From positions 50,231,114 to 50,295,113 of the forward strand of contig NC_059079.1 of the NCBI RefSeq assembly GCF_020497125.1: a stretch of DNA of 64,000 nt. The letters run 5' to 3'. Each line of letters opens with the position of its first letter. Within the stretch, counting starts at the first letter, position 1. This DNA comes from Mauremys mutica (lineage: Eukaryota; Chordata; Testudines; Geoemydidae). The notes under the pieces are model-generated. The model was not told the DNA's origin. It was given only the letters and a program-made list of their open reading frames with translations, and ran no database searches. Positions 11,561 through 21,743 of the stretch are shown here, piece after piece. A program made the translations under genes and the position numbers.

Positions 11561-12933
11561 AACTCAATGAATTTAGGAAGGCAGAATATAATGGCTCCCT
11601 TGGAAGTTAGCCAGGATACAGTGACTAACGTCTCTAAAGAACTACTGCATTCCACCCAGTAGTGAGTGAATGTTCTAGGGCAGACCCTCAGCTGATGGAA
11701 ATCAGTGTAATTCCATTGAGCTAAGTGGCGCGACAACAGATGAGGCTCTGGCCCAGAGACTAAACAGTATGAAGAGCTATGGGATGGTCTGGGATTGAAG
11801 GGATTATGTAATGTTTGAATGTTAGTCTGGTCTTGCCATAGCAAGACTATAGTTAACACTACATCAGACTTTTCTGTTTTATAGGGTCTTTACTTCAGTC
11901 TCACCTTATTTCAGAACCCTTTTTGTAAACAATGGAGAATCTGAATTAAATTTCAACCACTAATTAATGTATGTCTGGAATGATCTTCAATGTGTATTTT
12001 GTGTTTCTATGTTAGATTTTTAGGAATTTGGGGAAAACAGGAACAGTAGAAAAGCCTGCTATTTCCCCCCCACTCAGTGCACAGTTACTTCCCCCTGTGG
12101 CTTCCTTAGCAGTAACATTGTGACATCAGAGATGATTAACCACTCAGAACTCCCTCCAGTTCTTTTGCATACTTGGGCGGGAGGTTACATTTAGAATAAT
12201 CACATACTCCATGTTGCTGATTTCTCTTCCACTGAGAAATTATCTTTCAAGGCCTTGGACATTTGCTACACCTCAGTAGAGGGGCAACATTGATGTTAGG
12301 ACAGGACAGCAGTGTCCGAAGATGGGGGAAAATATGTATCTGCAGAATGCATTTCCTTTATCACTCTACGTTTTAAAAAGTTCACTGTCAAAGCAGTAAC
12401 CTCAAGGGAGCATTACAGGGCTGGCCATACCATGAGGCAAACAGAGGTGGTCACCTCAGGTCCCAGAGTGTGGCGGGGGGCGGGGGGCACTACTAGGACT
12501 CAGAGTGTAGAAAATTGTGTCTGCTGCTGGTCCATATGTATTCTCTCTGCTCTACATGCACAGAGATGGTGGAGTGCTGTGCTGGAGGAAGGAGGGCATA
12601 AGAGACATAACAGGCAGGCAGGAGAAAAGGTGAGAGGGAATAACAGAAAGCAGCAGGAGCTGCAGGGTGAGAGAGGAGAAGGAGCCTCTTATGTACCTCT
12701 CTATCACCCCCAGGAGCCTGGACTGATTAACACCAGCCTCTCAGGGAGCTTCTGGTTTCCTGCTGCTTCCCTGAACCCTCTCGAGGAGAACGGGCTGTCA
12801 ACTGAAGCAGTAGGAGCTAGTTAGGCCCTTAAGAGGCTGCTATCTTCCCTCAATCAGACCCTGCTACAGCCTGCTTATATGTCCCCTTCAACTGAGTGTT
12901 GAGAGCCACTCTAGCTGGCACGGAGCAGCAGTC

Positions 12934-13356
12934 ATGAGTGAAAGAAGAAAACACCCCTCTGGGGCAGCATTCAGAAAAAGAAAGAAAAGTTACCTTTGCT
13001 TTCTATCTAAGCAGGAAGGAGCTCTACTGAGATACATAGACACAAATGTTCACGGTGAGCCTTCCGGCCCTAGTGAGGATGTGAGTGGTGTGGAAATGCC
13101 TGATCCTCCAGTTAGTCAGAGTGCAGGTGACCTGGCAGCTACTGCAGCATCCATATCTCCATCTCAAATGGATGTAACCATGCACATTCCTGATGAAAAG
13201 TGTAGATCAGAGAAGAGTAGAGGCGCAAGAAACAGTTGCTGCAGAGTTTAGTTCCTTAAGTCTAGATGATCCAGGACTGTGGACTCACTTGAGCAGTAGC
13301 CTGAGGGACTTCCTTGTACTGCGTGGGCCACAGCAAATGAAAAACTTCATTTGGTG
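12934..13356 (+). pseudogene. hAT transposase, N-terminal part
   Basis: An ATG at 12934 opens MSERRKHPSGAAFRKRKK, the basic start typical of this hAT/ZMYM-like transposase family. The frame runs to a stop at 13249-13251. A shift near 13210 moves the coding sequence to another frame, where DDPGLWTHLSSSLRDF is readable (about 13265-13320). That segment normally precedes the TTF-type zinc finger, which is absent. The coding similarity jumps at about 13350 straight to sequence near the end of the catalytic domain. I infer an internal deletion of the order of 1 kb there. Confidence 0.75.
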
Positions 13357-13554
13357 ATCAGTGATGCAGCATCAGCTTCTAGTGAGGCTGCTGAATTTTT
13401 TAATGTAATTCAAAGCATCTATGTATTTTTCTCTGCATCAACTAATTGATGGCAAATTTTGAAGCAACATCTGGGAACATCCTGTCTGACACTGAAACCA
13501 CTGAATGCCACACGATGGGAAAGTCAAGTGGAGGCGATAAAGCCTATCAAACAC
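13357..13554 (+). pseudogene. hAT transposase, late catalytic-domain fragment
   Basis: Readable as a single frame with one TGA at 13447-13449. The diagnostic piece is LKPLNATRWESQVEA (about 13490-13535), which holds the conserved RW pair of hAT transposases. It continues across the Penelope insert into 13687 onward. The sequence between the zinc-finger region and this block is missing. Confidence 0.75.
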
Positions 13555-13566
13555 CAAATTGGGAAG

Positions 13567-13674
13567 TATCAGAGGGGTAGCCGTGTTAGTCTGGTTCTGT
13601 AGAAGCAGCAAAGAATCCTGTGGCACCTTATAGACTAACAGACGTTTTGCAGCATGAGCTTTCGTGGGTGAATA
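13567..13674 (-). mobile_element. Penelope-like pLTR fragment with 12-bp TSD
   Basis: The 108-bp insert reads 'tatcagaggggtagccgtgt' and continues through 'ggcaccttatagactaaca' to 'ttcgtgggtgaata', matching the copies at 26684 and 43059. It is flanked by CAAATTGGGAAG at 13555-13566 and 13675-13686, an exact 12-bp TSD. It interrupts the hAT transposase frame and is therefore younger than that element. Confidence 0.9.
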
Positions 13675-13686
13675 CAAATTGGGAAG

Positions 13687-14160
13687 GTAGTTGCCATTAT
13701 GGAGAACAATGCTATGACAGGAACTGTTCGTGAGAGAACAGTGGCAGAGGGAAATGGAATCACCAGAAACATAGATAACTTCAAATTTCTGGGTGGCTTA
13801 GTGTTGTGGCATGATATACTGTTTGAAATAAATGTTGTAAGCAAGAGACTCCAAGGTGTTGACCTTGATATATATGGAGCAATGGAACAACTGGACAAAG
13901 CAAAGTCATACCTACAGTCTTACCGGTCAAATGAGAGATTTCAAAATGTTCTGAAGAGTACACAGAAGTTGGCAGAGGAACTTCACACTGAAGCTATTTT
14001 CCCACACATTCAAGAATACAAGAGTCACTGAAGAAGACATTTTGATTATGAGGCATGGGATAATCCCACAGGAGACCCCAAACAACAATTCAAAGTTGAA
14101 TTCTTTAACCAGGTGCTAGATGTGCAATACAGTCAGTTGAAGAATGTTTAATGCAGCTCA
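13687..14160 (+). pseudogene. hAT transposase, region between catalytic and dimerisation domains
   Basis: Resumes directly after the Penelope insert. The frame 13699-14031 carries FKFLGGLVLWHDILFEIN and SKRLQGVDLDIYGAM, a helical segment conserved in this hAT group. A TGA at 14029-14031 stops it, but the same frame continues coherently with AWDNPTGDPKQQFKVEFF until about 14150. The breaks make it a pseudogene. Confidence 0.75.
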
Positions 14161-14249
14161 AGGAACACAGCAGTATATTTAGTATGATATTCCAAAACTC
14201 TTCACTATACCTGAAGAAGACCTACACCAGCAATGAAGGGCACTAGAGA

Positions 14250-14632
14250 CAGTGTTGACACATGATGACATGAACAATATTGATGTGAGTGATTTAGGTG
14301 ATGAATTGAAAGTCCTTTCAAGATATATTTCAGCAGGATCAACTCCAAAGGCTGTTTTGGAATATGTGTGCATAAATAAGATGATCACCCTCTTTCCAAA
14401 TGCTTTTGTTGCTCTGCACATACTTCTAACACTTCCTGTAAGGGTTGCCAGTGGAGAATGCAGCTTCTCCAAGCTGAAGTTAATAAAAACACATCTACGC
14501 TCCACAATGACACAGGAGAGGCTGGTCGGCCTTGCAACCATCTCAATAGAGCATGAGTTGGCCCAGACTGTGGACCTTCAGGAAGAAGTTCAAATCTTTG
14601 CAACCAAGAAGGCACGGAAAGCACCACTTTGA
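14250..14632 (+). pseudogene. hAT C-terminal dimerisation domain
   Basis: The frame 14252-14632 shows the hAT family dimerisation signature: LLTLPVRVASGECSFSKLKL, then KTHLRSTMTQERLVGLATIS. The order 'P.s.a..ErsFS.l..ik...Rs.m...rl..L' is diagnostic for hAT transposases and their domesticated relatives. It ends KKARKAPL at a TGA. This is the best preserved part of the transposon, but it is separated from the upstream parts by stops and a frame change. Confidence 0.85.
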
Positions 14633-14928
14633 TTATTCAAACAGATAAAAATGCCAGTGTTTACTATGCAGACAAGAAAAGTTACATTTGCTGTTCAGGC
14701 ATTTGAAAGTTAAGTGTTACTTCAAATTTTTGAACAAGGCATTTTAAGTTGTTAGTTCTCTTTATTGGGGTAGGTAGCAGAGCAGAGCAGTACAATGAGA
14801 GGAGTAGAACAGGAAGAAGGCAGAATTGAGACCTTTCAAAGTTTTGGCCCAAGCGAGGGGGCACGTGGGCATCATTTGAGCTCCCCGCCTCAGGTGCCAA
14901 AATGTTGTGGGCTGTCCCTGGAGCATCA

Positions 14929-16095
14929 CTACCTATTCTTAAAAATACCAATGAAGCCTTTTGCTGATTGCAAACAAAAACTTGCTGTTGACTTAATGTA
15001 TTCATTCTGACTCTACATGAAAGCAAGATTTATTGGCCGCGTACTAAAGTGGTCACTGTTAGAGAGGAAAGCTTTATTGCAACCATTTTGAGTTCAGTCT
15101 TTTTCCTTTCAATAAAATTGCAAATCAACACTGTTTGTGTCTAAAGATTATTGATTTGGAAAAATTCTTAAATAGGGCTGTTTCTTAAAGTCATACAAAC
15201 ACTCCAACCTGGATGTTAAACAAGATTACCAATTGAATTTTCTATATTCTCTGCAGCTTTTTTCGGAGGAGCAGTGTTGCATAGCTTACTGTTAGGGTGT
15301 CATATGGAAAGTCTGCACTGGGATTCTGTGCCATGACTTGCAGTTTATTCTTGCATCCAAATGAGTCTTAAAGAAAATGGGGCATTTTCCCTTAAAATGA
15401 GATTCCATAAAATCATTTGCATTGAAGCACACAATTGTACACTTACCATAAAAATATATATATTGCTGATTATTTTGTCTCTTGTTGGAAACTGAGTGGA
15501 GCACTGAGCAGCCTGGAAAAGAGATATTAAGTGTTTTGGATGTTCTTTCTAGAGCTTTTTGCTACTCTAGAAGAGATGAGGTATGTACAGATATTAGCCT
15601 ACATCCTGAGCTGTGGCTGAGGATAACTTGATACAGACCTATCTATTATGCTTCCCTGCTTTAATGAATGACTTTTGTCCAAATATTTGTGATCTCTGCC
15701 ATATAGTATTTGTAGTCATGGCCTTCTCAATAGTGTAACTATCACCTCTGAGAATTGGGTGTTTAGTTATGCATGCTTCTTCCAATGTAACTTATTGTGA
15801 CTTCCATAACTTATGCATCCTAAGATGCTTTATGCATCTATAATACAATATTGTGATATCATTATCTTTAACATCTTCAAAACCGCTCTTTGAGTGGTAA
15901 GTTGAAAGTGTTAGGATCATTATTAGCACTCATCAGAAATTCACCCTCTCTCCCAGCCCCAGGTGGAAAATAGTGACTTCAGAAAAAGGAAAAAACAAAA
16001 TAAACAAAAAACAAAAAGATTCAGATATGCTGGTGCAAAGCCTCATACGGTCACCATTTAGGTGTCTCAGGTTCCCTTTCTTCTCTCTAGACCTG
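14929..16095. other. Gene-free stretch
   Basis: I see nothing classifiable. An AATAAA lies at about 15112 without a supportable gene upstream other than the decayed hAT element. Confidence 0.4.
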
Positions 16096-16548
16096 TGTAA
16101 TGTACTGGCTTGTCCCCAGGCTACAAAGGACCCACTGACACATCCAGAGAGTCTTTCCAGACACAGTTTTATTGTCCAAATATGAGAAAAAAACACAAAC
16201 AGTTCAGCAGCCCACCCTGGGCTATTGCTCCCAGGGGATTTTCACCTTTGCATCTATACTGCCTCCTGCAGAATTCTTCCTTGCACTCTTAAATGAGCAC
16301 TGCTTCCCAGGGCTTTCTCCCTGAAGGCCTCTTCTACCATAATCTCCCCCGCAACATCAGGCAATCAGGGTCTCTTCCAGGGGACTCAGGCAGCCTCTCC
16401 CAGAGAACTCACACCTCCTGCTGCTTCATTACCAACAGCCTGGCTTTTGACAGGGAACACCTGTCCCTTCTTCAGAGCCCCTAATTCATAAACAAGGCCG
16501 GCTAGCCCCATGCCTCTGGACTTTAAAGCGGCAGACTAGCCTGTTACA
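16096..16548 (-). mobile_element. Probable solo LTR of an endogenous retrovirus
   Basis: Bounded by TGTAATG and CTGTTACA, giving the inverted ends expected of an LTR. Flanks are ACCTG (16091-16095) and ACCAG (16549-16553), a possible 5-bp TSD with one mismatch. On the minus strand AATAAAA lies at 16167-16173, leaving a U5 of about 70 bp, so the LTR reads on the minus strand. No internal retroviral sequence is adjacent. Confidence 0.5.
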
Positions 16549-16734
16549 ACCAGGCTCCCTTGTTGGACTATATCTCCCAAGATACACCACAGTCTCCCCT
16601 CTTGGCAAGGCAAGGTGATGTATCATGGGATTCCTATGGCCACAGTGCATCATGGGAGATGAAGTCTGACAGGTGAACTGAGCCCATAGAGCAGAATGGA
16701 AACAGAAGGCAACTGAATTACAACTCATGCATTT

Positions 16735-16915
16735 CCAAATTGAAACATTTCACTTTTGGGCTCAAAATATGTTGGCTTTCAGCTGAAAACATGTCAGATT
16801 TTGGGTGCTAAGCTTTTGGCCAAAAAAAAAATCAAAATTTTCCAGAGAAAGCAGACAGTTTTTTTGGAAATAATTATTTAATCAAAGACCATTTAACTGT
16901 TTTTCAGTGAACAAA
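16735..16915. repeat. Old A/T-rich interspersed repeat, unclassified
   Basis: Shares composition and words ('gaaaacat', 'aaaattttcc') with the stretch at 150-345. It is probably another copy of the same unidentified family. Confidence 0.35.
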
Positions 16916-17129
16916 CTGTTTGCTATATACACTGAGAAAACATGAAGGGTTAAGTACATATGAGCCATCTGAAAGACATGATTTATGTGAGATCCAACAC
17001 TGTGGACTTCTCAGAGTCTGTGATTTCGTCATTAGATCCCAGAGATATTTACAGTGCTGTTTTACTAAATTCTTTAAGAAACTAAGAGTTGACTTTCACT
17101 GAGAAAGTATAAATTATTGTTCTAATAGG

Positions 17130-17350
17130 CCTTTGAATGGAGTGGAATTATGGTCTAGTGATGAGGGTGCTAGTCGGAATTTGGAAAACCTGTGCTCAGT
17201 TCCTTGTTCTGCCACAGATTCCTTGTGTGACCTTGCAGAAGTCATTTAGATGCTCTGTGCCTCAGTTTACCCTCTGCAAAAATGGGGATAATAGCATTTC
17301 TCTACCTCACAGGGATTTGTGAGGATACATACATGAAGGCTTGAGGTATT
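17130..17350 (+). repeat. MIR-like CORE SINE, nearly complete
   Basis: A tRNA-like head contains a box A-like 'tggtctagtgatgagggtgc' and box B-like 'tgctcagttcc'. The conserved core follows with 'tgaccttgcagaagtcattt', 'tgcctcagtttaccctctgc' and 'aaaatggggataatagca', then 'acctcacagggatttgtgag'. This is the canonical order of the amniote MIR SINE. It is old and diverged. Confidence 0.8.
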
Positions 17351-17445
17351 CAGATACTGTGACAATGGTTGGGGCTCTTTAATGACACAGGCTGCATTTG
17401 CTGAATTTCAACTTGATTGGCCTTTCCCTTTTTGATACAGTATAT

Positions 17446-17753
17446 CAGGGGTCGACAACCTTTCAGAAGTGGTGTGCCGAATTGTCATTTATTCACTCTA
17501 ATTTAAGGTTTCGCGTGCCAGTAATACATTTTAACGTTTTTAGAAGGTCTCTTTATATGTCTATAATATATAATGAAACTATTGTTGTATGTAAAGTAAA
17601 TACGATTTTTTAAATGTTTAAGAAGCGTCATTTAAAATTAAATTAAAATGCAGAGCCCCCGGACCGGTGGCCAGGACCTGGGCAGTGTGAGTACCACTGA
17701 AAAGCAGTTCGCGTGCCACCTTTGGCACCCGTGCCATAGGTTGCCTACCCCCG
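17446..17753. mobile_element. hAT-type MITE
   Basis: Begins CAGGGGTCGACAACCTTTC and ends with 'ataggttgcctacccccg', an imperfect complement. Flanks are CAGTATAT (17438-17445) and CATTATAT (17754-17761), an 8-bp TSD with one mismatch. The 308-bp AT-rich interior has no coding capacity. Confidence 0.82.
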
Positions 17754-17761
17754 CATTATAT

Positions 17762-18389
17762 CTTTCTAAATGGAGGACTCTAGATAGTAATACATATTCT
17801 CAGAGTTATTATTAATTATTATTATTATCATCATCAGTAGTATTTTGGTAATGTCTATAATATTATTTTATAATCTTAACTGCATGATCATTAAACTATT
17901 CAGGGGCTATGGCTTTTATTTAAGATTTAAATTGCCATGAGAGGGTTTGTTTACCGCCTACATTTCTATGCGTGTCCCCAGTAGAATTCAGTGGAGATCA
18001 AAGTCTTACTAGAAGACAATAATGGCAAATATAAATTGAATTTTATTTTGAAAGGTGTTTATTTATGTTATCTGATGGGGAGAGAGAGGATTGTTGCATT
18101 GATACCAGTATTCTGCATTTTGTTATTTGTTTAATAGCATGTCCATCTTTATCCTGGTTTTCAAGAAATCATAATATTGTGGGCTTGATTTTCATTGCAA
18201 AATGTTACACCTTGTTATCTGTATGAGAGAGGCAAGTTAATAAATAGGATTGAAAAAGGATTCCAGGACTAATTCCTTGCTTCTGTCACTCTGGAAGGGT
18301 GAGACTGTGGCTTTAAGTCCCATGACATATAAAGTAGTGATGGTGAGGAGGGGCTGCACACTTGAGAGCAACTCCAGAGCACAGAGTGA
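17762..18389. other. Gene-free stretch
   Basis: A short (ATT)n-rich run lies at about 17808-17830. I see nothing else. Confidence 0.4.
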
Positions 18390-19250
18390 TTTGGATCACT
18401 TTGTAAACTGGGCTCAGTTAAACAAGTTTGCATACAACTAAATACAGAGTCATACATTTAGGAACAAAGAATGTAGATCATGATTACTGGATGGGGGACT
18501 GTACCCTCTGGGCAGTGACTCTGAAAGGAACTATGGGTATATCTACACTACAGCTGGGAATGAGCCAGGTAGACAGACTCACTCTATCAGGGCTTGAGCT
18601 GGTGCACCAAAATAGTCATGTAGAATTCACGGCTTGAGCAGCAACTCAGTCTGTCAAGCCCACCCAGCTCCCTGGGTCTGAGCTCGGGGTGCTGGAGCTG
18701 CAACGTCCACACAGCAATTTTTAGTGTGCTAGTTTTCACTCCACTAGTGCAAGTCTGTCTACTCGCACGGGAAGTTCACTCCCAGCTGCAGTGTAGATAT
18801 ACATTTTGGGATCTGTGTAGATTACCAACTAAACACAAGTTCCTACTGCTATGCTGGGACAAAACATGATAAATAAATTCACAGTCACTTGAATGGCTTC
18901 ATTCTCATTTACCCCAAGGCCCCTTTATGTGACCCTGGCAGTATATGGCCTTTAAAGTGGGCTTAAATTATATTTCCATCCCTTTAAGGCCCTCCTGTAC
19001 TGCCAAAGGGTGTAAATAAGGATCAGGCCCAAAGTGTATAAAGCAAGATTGGATGTCTTTCTAAGAGATGTTCTCATTTTGTCATGAGTTACTGGGCTCA
19101 ATAGTGTTCACTTATGTAGTAGGGAAGAATATTTCTATCCACTGGGGGAATTACTAGGTGGAATTCTATAGCTTGTGTTATGTAGAACGTCAGACTAAAT
19201 AATTATCGTGTACCCTGGTGGCCCTGAAATCTATGAATGTATGAATCAAG
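18390..19250 (+). mobile_element. Old CR1 LINE 3' end, split by a MITE
   Basis: Sequence at 18390-18534 reads as the CR1 reverse-transcriptase C-terminal region (FHLGTKN-like 'tacatttaggaacaaagaat'). It continues at 18805 with 'ttgggatctgtgtagatta' once the MITE at 18535-18804 is removed. The 3' end (19035-19250) has 'ggtggaattctatagcttgt', 'aacgtcagactaaataatta' and the CR1 terminal repeat 'atctatgaatgtatgaa'. It is diverged and non-functional. Confidence 0.7.
18535..18804. mobile_element. Harbinger-like MITE inside the CR1
   Basis: Terminal inverted repeats read GGGTATATCTACACTACAGC on the left and, reversed, ATGTATATCTACACTGCAGC on the right. They share the TCTACACT core of the Harbinger element at 50175-54842. 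It is about 270 bp with no coding capacity. The 3-bp flanks are TAT and TTT, so the TSD is not perfect. Confidence 0.7.
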
Positions 19251-21195
19251 GACACATCATGCTTATAGCAGATCACCAGGCCTGTGGGAGCACTGGGAGA
19301 GTGTGGAGTGGTGGCATTTACTACATATTTTTACACAAAGCATTGCTCCCTCACGGCCTGTCTGTCTAAGCATTTATACTGGCTCCGGACTACAAGTACC
19401 TGAGCACCTTACAAGGATCATTTGTGGCCCAGTTTCTCCATTCTCACTAGAGACTATTGGGACCTGCCCTCAAGTCTTTTATATCAATGTATAAAAGTAT
19501 GTGCATCAGTAAATGTTTCTATTATGAGCAGGCAACTGCCTGAAGATATTTTTAATATTTTACATCTTCAAATGGCACTCTGCTCAGCCCACCTTTAGAA
19601 CTGTATTTGTAATTCTCTACCTGTATGATGGTGATAATAAAAGCCTTCTGTCATTCAGACATTCTCCTCCCCAAAAATGTCCTAGTAAAAGTTGAGCCTT
19701 CCACTATTACAAGATTAACAAAATGGCTTCTGATGGACTACAGGGCTCAGAGATGAATTTTGGAACAAAGGGACTCTCATTTTCACCCAGTATTCTAGGG
19801 GCTGCTAGTGTAGGGAGCAAAGCTTTGGAGTATGTGAAGCTAATGGTGTTAAGGAGATGAGCTGTTGCATTCTGGACAAACTGGTCTGCCAGTATAGAGG
19901 GAGTCTATTGGGCAGCAGTAGAGAGTGTACAACGACAGCCCCACTTTCTCTGAGGCTTCTAGTTTTTTGTCAGTATCGCCAGGCAGTGCATTAGGATAAC
20001 AAGGACCAGTTGTGCCTTATACCTATGTAAGGCACATAGCACATAGTGGGGAGGAGGGAGAACTTTTGGTGACCCTTCCCCTCCTTGCACACCAGTGCAG
20101 GGCTACTCATAATCTGTATTTGTTCAATAAACATAATTTGTATTTGAATAAATGTTCTGTTTATTGAAAGTGGGACCTGCAGATAAAGCAGCAGGCTGTT
20201 ACCATGCTTCTGGTTTAGAGGAAGCATGAGAAATTTTCAGGCTCCAAAATAAATATCTTGAGAATGTTGTATGCTGATAATAGGGTTTTGTAAGGAATTG
20301 CCATCTCAAGCAGAATATTTCTACAACAAAAACACACAAGGATCACAATTAGAACTGGGAAGAAAACAGTTTACCTACCTTGGGGAAACAATGAGATTTC
20401 ATTTTTTTCCCTGTGTTACATTGGATGAGAATTAAATCTGAAAAGATTTTGTGAACTGAAAATAAATTCAGCTTCATCAATCAGAATTTTCATTCTGACA
20501 TTTTTGCATGGGAGGAGAGGACACACAGAACTCTTTAGCTCTTGCTTCTCCAGTACTCCCACACTGTAGGTAACCATAATATGATTGTAAATACTCTGGA
20601 GCACAAAGCAGGCAGGTGGCTTACATAGCCAGCAGCATTTACTACTCTGGGGACTCTTTCTGTGCAAAGTGGAAGCACAGTCATTGTCCTCGGCACTGTG
20701 TACCAGCGGGGCCACACTGAGCTGCTCATGCCGTATACATAGCAAGTACTCCTGCCTCAATGAAGGCATTATGCCTTACATAGGTATAATGCTTCCATGT
20801 ATTGCTTCTCAGGGACTGCATCCCTTTCCCCAACCCCCATCAGCATGGCTCAGATTCTGAGCTGAAACAGAGCTCTTTGTTTGCAGAGCCAATGCAACCT
20901 AAATTCCCATTTTAGATACTGAATCAAACGGAGAATTCTATGCTAGTTAAACAATCATCTTCATAATCCTCCATGATCAACAGCTTCTCATATAATTTGT
21001 AGTTGTATAAGGTTTAAATTGTATAAGGTTTAATTTACAAGTGAAGAACAAGAATTGAATTTAAAAGCTTGTTTTATTATTTAGCAGTAAGCATGCCAGA
21101 TTGCCTGCAGGCTTTATGCAGATGTATAGCAAAACAACTATCTCGGTAGAATTCCAGTGTCCATTATGGCACTGAGAAAGCCACTCAGTGGATAC
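19251..21195. other. Gene-free stretch
   Basis: No gene or clear repeat recognised. Confidence 0.4.
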
Positions 21196-21203
21196 TCTGG
21201 GAA

Positions 21204-21735
21204 CAGGGCCGGTGCAAGGATGTTTCGTGCCCTAGGCGAAACTTCCACCTTGCGCCCCGCCCCCAGCCCTGTGGCAGCTCTCCGCCCCCTCCCCACCCTG
21301 AGGTGCCCCCTCCCCCCCCGCGGTAGCTCTCCCTGGCCTGGGGAGCCATGCGGCAGCTCCCTGCCCCAGCTCACCTCTGCTCCGCCTCCTCCCTGAGCAC
21401 GCCATCGCCGCTCCACTTCTCCCGCCTCCCAGGCTTGCGGCACCAATCAGCTATTTGGTGCCGCAAGCCTGGGAGGGAGAGAAGCAGAGCGAGGCACCGT
21501 GCTCAGGGGAGGAGGTGGAGCAGAGGTGAGCTGGGGCAGGGAGCGGTTCCCCTGCGTGTCGCGCCCCCCTTTACTTGCTGTAGGTGGCCCTCCCCGCGCC
21601 CCCTGCCCCAGGTCCCTCCGCCTAAATGCCAATGACGACCAGGGCGGTCGCCGCCGAAGGACCCGAAATGCCGCCCCCCAAATGCTAGTGCCCTAAGCGA
21701 CCGCCTAGGTCGCCTAATGGGTTGCACCGGCCCTG
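21204..21735. mobile_element. hAT-type GC-rich element with perfect 8-bp TSD
   Basis: The 532-bp element starts CAGGGCCGGTGCAAGGATG and ends TTGCACCGGCCCTG. It is flanked by exact TCTGGGAA at 21196-21203 and 21736-21743. The interior is strongly GC-rich against an AT-rich background and holds a large inverted repeat (about 21354-21550, centred near 21452, 'ccaggcttgcggcacc' against 'ggtgccgcaagcctgg'). The small open frames on both strands are products of the GC-rich palindrome, not genes. Confidence 0.93.
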
Positions 21736-21743
21736 TCTGGGAA

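Larger units (their letters stand above)
12416..14920 (+). mobile_element. hAT transposon, internally deleted, with TIRs and 8-bp TSD
   Basis: The 2505-bp element starts CAGGGCTGGCC and ends GGGCTGTCCCTG. It is bounded by GAGCATTA (12408-12415) and GAGCATCA (14921-14928), an 8-bp TSD with one mismatch. Subterminal sequence is partly complementary (CACCTCAGG near the left, CCTCAGGTG near the right). It encodes a decayed hAT transposase of the type also seen in domesticated ZMYM-like proteins. The central catalytic part is missing and a Penelope-like fragment is inserted at 13567-13674. Confidence 0.88.

Noticed and set aside
12312..12824. 170-codon plus-strand open frame
   Set aside because: Starts outside the hAT element and runs across its TIR into its 5' leader, so it cannot be one real gene. 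No recognisable domain.
14179..14627. Minus-strand frames opposite the hAT dimerisation domain
   Set aside because: Shadow frames of the plus-strand transposase.
21138..21727. Several overlapping frames on both strands
   Set aside because: Products of the GC-rich palindromic hAT MITE. Composition is proline- and arginine-rich with no domain.
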